Shown: one piece after another, positions 40,811 to 46,055 of the stretch | How positions within the stretch are numbered: the first letter of the stretch is position 1 | How the letters are laid out: every line of letters begins with the position of its first letter | Origin: SAR324 cluster bacterium | GTDB lineage: Bacteria > SAR324 > NAC60-12 | NCBI GenBank assembly: GCA_028281495.1 | Contig: JANQJU010000091.1 | Coordinates: 1-46,055 of the forward strand | Length of the DNA stretch: 46,055 nt | Direction of reading: 5' to 3' | Notes under the pieces: model-generated | Seen by the model: the letters and a program-made list of their open reading frames with translations, nothing else | What the model was told of the DNA's origin: nothing | Databases searched by the model: none | Position numbers and translations under genes: made by a program

Positions 40811-43800
40811 CTAGGACAAAAAGAACGGTAGCCAATGCTTCTTGATATGCCCCAACATGAACGCATCACTGTGTTCATAACGAGGGTATTCTTTTTCGAT
40901 CAATTGAAATCCTAAAGCTTCTGTTACCGCTTGGGAAAATCCACGTTGTCCGGCTTGGCCTGCATTGGGAACAAACCAGGTCAACCAGCGGACGACCCAA
41001 TCGTCGAGTCCCACCTCATGGCGCAGGACGGTGAACCGGTTTTTGAACGTCATCAAGGGAAAATCTGGTTTCAGGATCGAACCGCATAACAGGATTTTCT
41101 CAAACCGAATGTAATCGTACTTGAGCATCGCATTCATCGAAATGAAGGTGCCAAAGCTATGAGCGGCCAAGTGGTATCGGTGTTGTGGTCCGTGTTTGTC
41201 CACTAGCTGTTCATACTCCAAGGCAAATTTTTCGATCTGTTTTTTTTGTTTCCAGGGCTGCACGAGTTCGAACGCACCAAAATGACCATAATCCAGTGGC
41301 ATGAGACGCAGGACGCGATACGGGTCTTGCTGGCAGATTTGGGTGAGTTGCTTTTGCCACTTTCCAGTGGTGCGAATGCCGTGGAGTGAGATGAGATAAT
41401 CGTGGATTGGTGCCACTGGAGCGAGATCCGGTCTTATTGCAGGCCCACCCGGAGCATCGAAGCCAGCTTCCAGCCTCGGACGGTGGGGATGTTCTCCTGG
41501 CAACCGCTGGTAATCCTGAGGTCGTTCATAACCTTCTAACAGTTCCGAGACGGGGTACGCCTTGCCCAACTTTCCAACAAAATATTCGTCTTTCTGAGAC
41601 CGTTTGTAACCAAGTAATTCCTGATATTCGATCTTCTCCTGCGGATGGTCTGGCAACGGGACATACTCCGTGAAATCCAATCGGGTGAACGAACGGTGAA
41701 TGTCATCCAAGGTATCGCGGAGCGCGGTGAGGTAGTTGCCCCGGTCTTGACCATACAGCCGTAAAAACAGACGGCGATCTTTCAGGTCGGCCCGGATAAC
41801 AGCCGTGGCTTGCCATTGGGGGGAATGGAGCACCATGCCTGTGCGCCACTGCAAATTCCCCATGATTTCTCGATATCGCTTCACCATCAATCGGTGAGGA
41901 ATGGACAAGGGCATGAACCCATACTCAATCACAAAATCGAGTGGAGTGCCAGAGGGTTCAGGATAGGCTGGCTCTCCCTTGGGAAGCAAATCGGGAATCA
42001 ACACATGGTCGGCCTTGTGGTCGAAGCAGAGTTCAAACTCCTTCATCAGATTGAGCAAAAACGGATGCGTGTGCTTCGGGTAGTCAAACTCATCAGGGTG
42101 GCTTTTCTTTAATATTTCCGGCAACTGTTGGCTGTTCAACACCCCGTTCGCTTCCTGCAACTGAGGCGCATTGATGATTTTGTACAACCCCACCGTAACC
42201 CAGCGTGGATTGAGCACATGCAATCCAGCCAACTGCACATTGTCAAAGTGCAGACACACCCCCAAGGAATCCAAATAACTCAACAAGGTGTTTTGATACG
42301 ACGTATCGGGGACGCCTTCATCCCGGCACACCGAGGTGTAGTCCTCATGAGCAATGAAGTTTTTCTGTTGAGTCAACTGTTCCAATTTGGCTTTCACGGC
42401 AAACCAACGACGGGGCCATTGGGTTTCAATCAATTCCAAGCAGGCAATGGTTTGGTACAAGGCCTGCTGAAAGGCAGGCAGACCCTCCTTCGTAGCACAC
42501 GACACAGCGAAAAAACCCACGATGTGTGGGTATTTCTCTTTCAACTGTCGGGGATTGACATCGTGCTGTCGATTTTGGTCCATTTTGTTCAACACAATCA
42601 GCACCGGAGACTCCCCGCCATAAGTTTTGATGGTTTCCAGCCAATGTTCGACGGGTTCTTCTTTACGACCATCCACCACTAGCACATACACACTGCGGAT
42701 CGATAAAAAGAACTTGTGGGTGGAGTGCATGATCTGCTGTCCGCCAAAATCCCAATAATGCAACTGAATCGTTCGTCCTTCGCTATCGATCTCCTGCTCA
42801 TGAATCTCCGCATGCCACTCCTGAAGGTTTACCCCCCTGGTTTGGGATTCCTGAGGGTTGAAGGACTTCCCCATTAAACGGTTGAGCAACGAGGTCTTTC
42901 CTGCCCCCCCTTCGCCGACCAACAGAATCTTGACTTCACTGATCTTCTGTTCCTCATCCTGACTCAACGAAGCAAAATAATTCTCAATCGCCTCTTGGCC
43001 TTGTTCAATGATTTCAAGCGGTGGACTGGTGAGCGGGTTGTCTTTGAGATTGATGCCATCACCTGACAAAAAAACTTCAGATACGAGAGGTAACTGAAGA
43101 GTAAGCAAGGATTGCGGTATGGTTTTGATTTGATTCCCAGAAAGCTCTATTTCTCTTAAATTGGGTAGAGAACTAAAAATAGAAATATCGTAAATTTTGT
43201 TGTTTTCAAAACTCAGGTTGGTTAGTTGCTTTAAATTAATTAGATCTTCAATATTGCTGATTTGGTTGTTCCCTAAATCTAAAGATTGTAGCTGTTTTAA
43301 ATCAGCTAAGAAACTCAAATCTTTGATTTGATTGTCACTTAAATCTAAAGATTGTAGTTGTTTTAAATCAGCTAGAAAACTAAAATCTTTGATTTGGTTA
43401 GAACTTAAACCTAAATATTGTAGTTGTTTTAAATCAGCTAAGAAACTCAAATCTTTGATTTGATTTGAGCTTAAATATAAAGATTGTAGTTGTTTTAAAT
43501 CAGCTAAGAAACTAAAATCTTTGATTTGATTGTCACTTAAATTTAAAGATTTTAGTTGTTTTAAATCAGCTAAGAAACTAACATTTTTGATTTGATTGAA
43601 GCTTAAAACTAAAGATTGTAGCTGTTTTAAATCGGCTAAGAAACGAACATTTTTGATTTGATTGTTCCTTAAAACTAAAGATTGTAGCTGTTTTAAATCA
43701 GCTAAGAAACTAACATTTTTGATTTGATTGAAGCTTAAATCTAAAGATTTTAGTTGTTTTAAATTAGCTAAGAAACTAACATTTTTGATTTGATTATCAC

Positions 43801-44473
43801 TTAAAACTAAAGATTGTAGTTGTTTTAAATCAGCTAAGAAACTAAAATCTTTGATTTGATTTTCCGTTAAATTTAAAGATTGTAGTTGTTTTAAATCAGC
43901 TAAGAAACTAACATTTTTGATTTGATTGAAGCTTAAATCTAAAGATTGTAGTTGTTTTAAATCAACTAAGAAACGAACATTTTTGATTTGATTTTCCGTT
44001 AAATTTAAAGATTGTAGTTGTTTTAAATCAGCCAAGAAACTAACATCTTTGATTTGATTGTAGCTTAAATCTAAAGATTGTAATCGTTTTAGGTTGAAGA
44101 GGAATTTCCAATCTTTGATTTGGTTGAAACTCAAGTCGAGATCAACGAGATTTGGCATTTCTGCTAAAAATTCAAAATCACTTAGCCAAACATTACTTAA
44201 TTTCAACGTGTGGAGTTGGGGTAATTTGGGGAGGAAGTCACCCTGGGTGATTTTCGTGTATCCTAGATTCAACCATTGCAATTGGGAAAAGTGTTTAAGG
44301 ATCGAAAAATCGGAGAGGTACCCTCCGTACAAATTCAAACCGATGACTTGGTTTTGTTCGTCCAATGTATAGGCATAATGGGTACGCCCCTGTTTCAATT
44401 GCTCCAAGGTTGTGGGTTGGAGGGGGAAACCGAGATCTTGTTCAATCGCGTGTCGAGTCTCTTGATCGTTCAT
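40811..44473 (-). CDS. Roco protein: LRR-Roc-COR with C-terminal alpha/beta-hydrolase
   Basis: A 1220-residue multidomain protein. Leucine-rich repeats span about 45-450, twelve of them nearly identical (141-404). A Roc GTPase spans about 512-680: P-loop VGEGGAGKTSLL (520-527), switch II WDFGGQ (D575-Q579), base recognition NKMD (629-632) and SCA (658-660). COR follows at about 685-960. Residues about 1025-1220 form an alpha/beta-hydrolase: oxyanion-side SLHGIRTTGKW (H1031), nucleophile elbow AAHSFGT (S1106) and probable catalytic H1201 in YEHSDAF. Roco proteins are GTP-dependent dimeric switches. Here the LRRs would sense a ligand and the hydrolase act as effector. The ATG is at 44473; the upstream 202-residue gene may share the operon. 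Confidence 0.85.
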   Translation of the reverse strand: MNDQETRHAIEQDLGFPLQPTTLEQLKQGRTHYAYTLDEQNQVIGLNLYGGYLSDFSILKHFSQLQWLNLGYTKITQGDFLPKLPQLHTLKLSNVWLSDFEFLAEMPNLVDLDLSFNQIKDWKFLFNLKRLQSLDLSYNQIKDVSFLADLKQLQSLNLTENQIKNVRFLVDLKQLQSLDLSFNQIKNVSFLADLKQLQSLNLTENQIKDFSFLADLKQLQSLVLSDNQIKNVSFLANLKQLKSLDLSFNQIKNVSFLADLKQLQSLVLRNNQIKNVRFLADLKQLQSLVLSFNQIKNVSFLADLKQLKSLNLSDNQIKDFSFLADLKQLQSLYLSSNQIKDLSFLADLKQLQYLGLSSNQIKDFSFLADLKQLQSLDLSDNQIKDLSFLADLKQLQSLDLGNNQISNIEDLINLKQLTNLSFENNKIYDISIFSSLPNLREIELSGNQIKTIPQSLLTLQLPLVSEVFLSGDGINLKDNPLTSPPLEIIEQGQEAIENYFASLSQDEEQKISEVKILLVGEGGAGKTSLLNRLMGKSFNPQESQTRGVNLQEWHAEIHEQEIDSEGRTIQLHYWDFGGQQIMHSTHKFFLSIRSVYVLVVDGRKEEPVEHWLETIKTYGGESPVLIVLNKMDQNRQHDVNPRQLKEKYPHIVGFFAVSCATKEGLPAFQQALYQTIACLELIETQWPRRWFAVKAKLEQLTQQKNFIAHEDYTSVCRDEGVPDTSYQNTLLSYLDSLGVCLHFDNVQLAGLHVLNPRWVTVGLYKIINAPQLQEANGVLNSQQLPEILKKSHPDEFDYPKHTHPFLLNLMKEFELCFDHKADHVLIPDLLPKGEPAYPEPSGTPLDFVIEYGFMPLSIPHRLMVKRYREIMGNLQWRTGMVLHSPQWQATAVIRADLKDRRLFLRLYGQDRGNYLTALRDTLDDIHRSFTRLDFTEYVPLPDHPQEKIEYQELLGYKRSQKDEYFVGKLGKAYPVSELLEGYERPQDYQRLPGEHPHRPRLEAGFDAPGGPAIRPDLAPVAPIHDYLISLHGIRTTGKWQKQLTQICQQDPYRVLRLMPLDYGHFGAFELVQPWKQKKQIEKFALEYEQLVDKHGPQHRYHLAAHSFGTFISMNAMLKYDYIRFEKILLCGSILKPDFPLMTFKNRFTVLRHEVGLDDWVVRWLTWFVPNAGQAGQRGFSQAVTEALGFQLIEKEYPRYEHSDAFMLGHIKKHWLPFFLS
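43262..44053 (-). repeat. Twelve 66-bp LRR-coding units
   Basis: Twelve in-frame units code for IK(N/D)(V/F/L)SFLADLKQLQSL followed by a variable L-x-L-x-x-NQ segment. The DNA is highly similar between units and much richer in A and T than the Roc-COR part. Differences concentrate in the residues of the LRR concave face (DLSF, NLTE, VLSD, VLRN, YLSS, DLGN). Confidence 0.88.
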
Positions 44474-44661
44474 AAGGCTTGTGTGTGGAGAAGGGATGGC
44501 TGTGGATGCATTTTCAAGATAACTTTGCTTCTATCACACTTGTCTATTTATTGAAAAGTTAGGTTGTCTCTGAAATTTGATTTCCCACAAGACGACAGAG
44601 GCCAGACTGCGATTGTTCTCCCGGCATCTGGCCCCTGCTTTTTTGCCCTCCTTTGTGGTGG

Positions 44662-45270
44662 CTAGAACAACAACTTCTCCCGCAACTGATCCAACTGGGC
44701 ATAGTTATCCTGCCGACGTTTCAGCCAGGCTGGACACACGAACTTCATCAGGAACAATCCAAACACCTGTTCGGGTTTGAGCGATAGGCCGAGCTCCCCA
44801 CAGATGTGTCCGAGAAACAGTTCCATCACATCCCTGCATTGTGGGGCTGCAATGGGTTCAAACCAGTATCGGTCTTGTGAATCGGCATGGACCAATCCGG
44901 TCACGGGGGTGCATGGGAGATTGCTCCATCGCTGTTCCTCATAAAGCTGAAAGTTTTCCAATAATACACGATAGAGTTTGGACGCTTGGCTTGGCCATCG
45001 CACGTCTTGGGCCACATGCATCACTTGAGCTTGATTCAGATAGATACAAGGGAAGGCATCCGGAGGATGAGACAAGGGCAGATACGCATCGTCATGAAAC
45101 ACGAGCACTTTGCCCCATTGCTCCAATCGAGGTTGGAGCTTGAGGAGGTGTTGATAAAACAATTGCGGATCATGTCCGAATACGGAAGCCAACCGAAGAT
45201 GGTTGACTCGCAGTTCATCAAAGATCCGGGTGAGATGAAACTGTTGGCGCTGTTCTAACGTTAATTCCAT
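44662..45270 (-). CDS. Protein of unknown function upstream of the Roco gene
   Basis: A 202-residue protein (starts MELTLEQRQQFHLTRIFDEL) that I do not recognise. It is soluble and mixed alpha/beta, without signal peptide. Visible segments are HPPDAFPCIYLNQAQVM, a Trp-rich RYWFEP, and a C-terminal LKRRQDNYAQLDQLREKLLF helix. The ATG at 45270 is preferred over a GTG at 45306 because GAGGT precedes it. It lies 188 bases before the Roco gene on the same strand and may be a partner of it. Confidence 0.65.
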   Translation of the reverse strand: MELTLEQRQQFHLTRIFDELRVNHLRLASVFGHDPQLFYQHLLKLQPRLEQWGKVLVFHDDAYLPLSHPPDAFPCIYLNQAQVMHVAQDVRWPSQASKLYRVLLENFQLYEEQRWSNLPCTPVTGLVHADSQDRYWFEPIAAPQCRDVMELFLGHICGELGLSLKPEQVFGLFLMKFVCPAWLKRRQDNYAQLDQLREKLLF

Positions 45271-45956
45271 AAAGACCTCTGTTGACCAAGAGGTGAACAC
45301 CGCCACTCTCTAGTCAAGGGATGAGATGGACCAAGGGCTAGAGAGTGGACGGTGGTGCACACCGATAGGGTGTGGGTAGTGAATCCACACCTTTCCACGT
45401 CTCTAACCCATCTCATCCCTCGACTGCTTTGGGACACTACTCCAAGAATCCAAAGATTCTTCGTCTCCGTGCACCGGAGTCACAAAGCTTTTTAGAGAGA
45501 AACGACAGGATAGAGATCAAAACGAAAAAAGTCTGTCTAAATGCAGTTTGGGAAAAACAACGTAGTGTTTATGGGATAAACAGGTCTCCTGATTGATTTT
45601 TTAAAATTATTTTTATTTCAAAAAGAAAAGTATAATTATACTTATGAAAGTTAAATTATCAAATAAAATTCATCGATTGGAGTATGCTAAATTTCAGTGA
45701 TCTAATTTAATGAAGTATGAGAAATCCAAAATTAAGATAATAAAATTAGTAATTTTATGAAAATTTATCAAATCATTAATAATAATAAAATTATTTAAAA
45801 TTTATTAACTCCAGAAATATGTTAGTTCTCAAGCTTTATAAGGTGCTCAAACGAAAAATTGAAAATAATTATTGAAATTAGAATAAAATTAAAACAAATG
45901 ATATATCTACATGAATTAAATGTGCTGCCTGGAAAATTCAAATTGAGAACTTTTAG
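45271..45956. other. Structured then AT-rich gene-free stretch
   Basis: Nearly 690 bases without a convincing gene. The first 210 bases form a series of stem-loops (separate entry). From about 45590 the sequence is mostly A and T and contains the perfect palindrome GTATAATTATAC (45630-45641). The sharp change in composition suggests imported DNA or a promoter-rich leader of the DUF2887-like gene. Confidence 0.6.
45291..45480. ncRNA. Candidate structured RNA or mobile-element end
   Basis: Successive inverted repeats: CCACTCTCTAG/CTAGAGAGTGG (45303-45313 with 45338-45348, extendable to GGTG...CACC on the outside), GTGTGG/CCACAC (45370-45375 with 45385-45390), AAGAATC/GATTCTT (45444-45450 with 45455-45461) and CTCCG/CGGAG (45465-45469 with 45475-45479). 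AGGGATGAGATGG near 45317 can alternatively pair with CCATCTCATCCCT near 45408. The strand and nature of the element are unknown. Confidence 0.35.
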
Positions 45957-46055
45957 ATGAAAACAGATGCTTTGTTCTACAAATTCTTCCAGCTTGAGCC
46001 GGATGTGATGATGCATCTGTGTCGTCTGGATCCAAAGCTGAACTATCGCTTCGAT
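45957..46055 (+). CDS. Start of a DUF2887 / Rpn-like PD-(D/E)XK protein (partial)
   Basis: The last 99 bases form an uninterrupted frame that runs off the window: MKTDALFYKFFQLEPDVMMH... The opening MKTD-x-x-FY-x-x-F is the characteristic start of DUF2887 proteins, which belong to the Rpn/PD-(D/E)XK transposase-like superfamily. Only 33 residues are visible and the active site is not included. No Shine-Dalgarno is obvious before the ATG. With the Rpn gene at 36921 it brackets the last 9 kb. Confidence 0.55.
   Translation, partial: MKTDALFYKFFQLEPDVMMHLCRLDPKLNYRFD

Noticed and set aside
43262..44053. CRISPR-like regular repeats
   Set aside because: The 66-bp units are contiguous, in frame and encode LRRs; there are no unique spacers.

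Overview
The window reads as chromosomal DNA of a Gram-negative, motile, probably aquatic bacterium. Supporting signs are a TAXI-type TRAP transporter, two methyl-accepting chemotaxis proteins, periplasmic binding proteins, a DprE1/DprE2-like pair, a small barrel-like protein with a terminal Trp, and many large signalling fusions. Base composition looks moderate, dropping sharply in an AT-rich patch near the right end. I cannot fix the taxon from sequence alone; a marine proteobacterium in the wide sense (for example SAR324-like) is only a guess. I saw no rRNA, tRNA, CRISPR array or complete insertion sequence.

Layout. 1-2.4 kb: a quinone oxidoreductase and a divergent LysR regulator that have both lost their 5' ends and now abut (a deletion scar), then a small HTH / AP2-domain transcription unit. 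2.4-10.5 kb: a minus-strand block with three AstA-like acyltransferases, each linked to a half-length EamA-type transporter. The last copy lies in a tightly overlapping five-gene operon with a phytanoyl-CoA-dioxygenase-like enzyme, a glycine-betaine-type binding protein and a membrane-anchored regulator whose C-terminus is a degenerate receiver plus LuxR-type HTH. 10.8-16.7 kb: a chemoreceptor, a secreted leucine-rich-repeat (LRR) protein, a tandemly duplicated DUF6969-like protein and a membrane glycosyltransferase. 16.7-22.6 kb: a ROK kinase lacking the usual zinc cysteines, then pheT, a DprE1-like oxidase, a DprE2-like reductase and a small unknown gene. 22.7-26.7 kb: a cytidylate-kinase-like protein, a STAS/HTH pair behind two sets of direct repeats, a pentapeptide-repeat protein and a VWA protein. 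26.7-36.9 kb: a sensor-MFS-TerB fusion, a second glycosyltransferase, a TAXI-TRAP transporter, and an SBP plus chemoreceptor pair. 36.9-46.1 kb: an accessory-looking stretch between an Rpn-type PD-(D/E)XK protein and the start of a DUF2887-like gene, containing an AraC regulator, an MDR oxidoreductase, a barrel-like protein and a 1220-residue LRR-Roc-COR protein ending in an alpha/beta-hydrolase.

The two best candidates for undescribed systems are (i) the AstA/EamA block with its own binding protein and membrane-bound regulator, which looks like a ligand-responsive acyl-modification and transport system, and (ii) the LRR-Roc-COR-hydrolase with a near-identical 12-unit LRR array, which has the architecture of a GTPase-switched, NLR-like sensor with an enzymatic effector. 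Short tandem repeats and hairpin clusters are unusually frequent in the intergenic regions.
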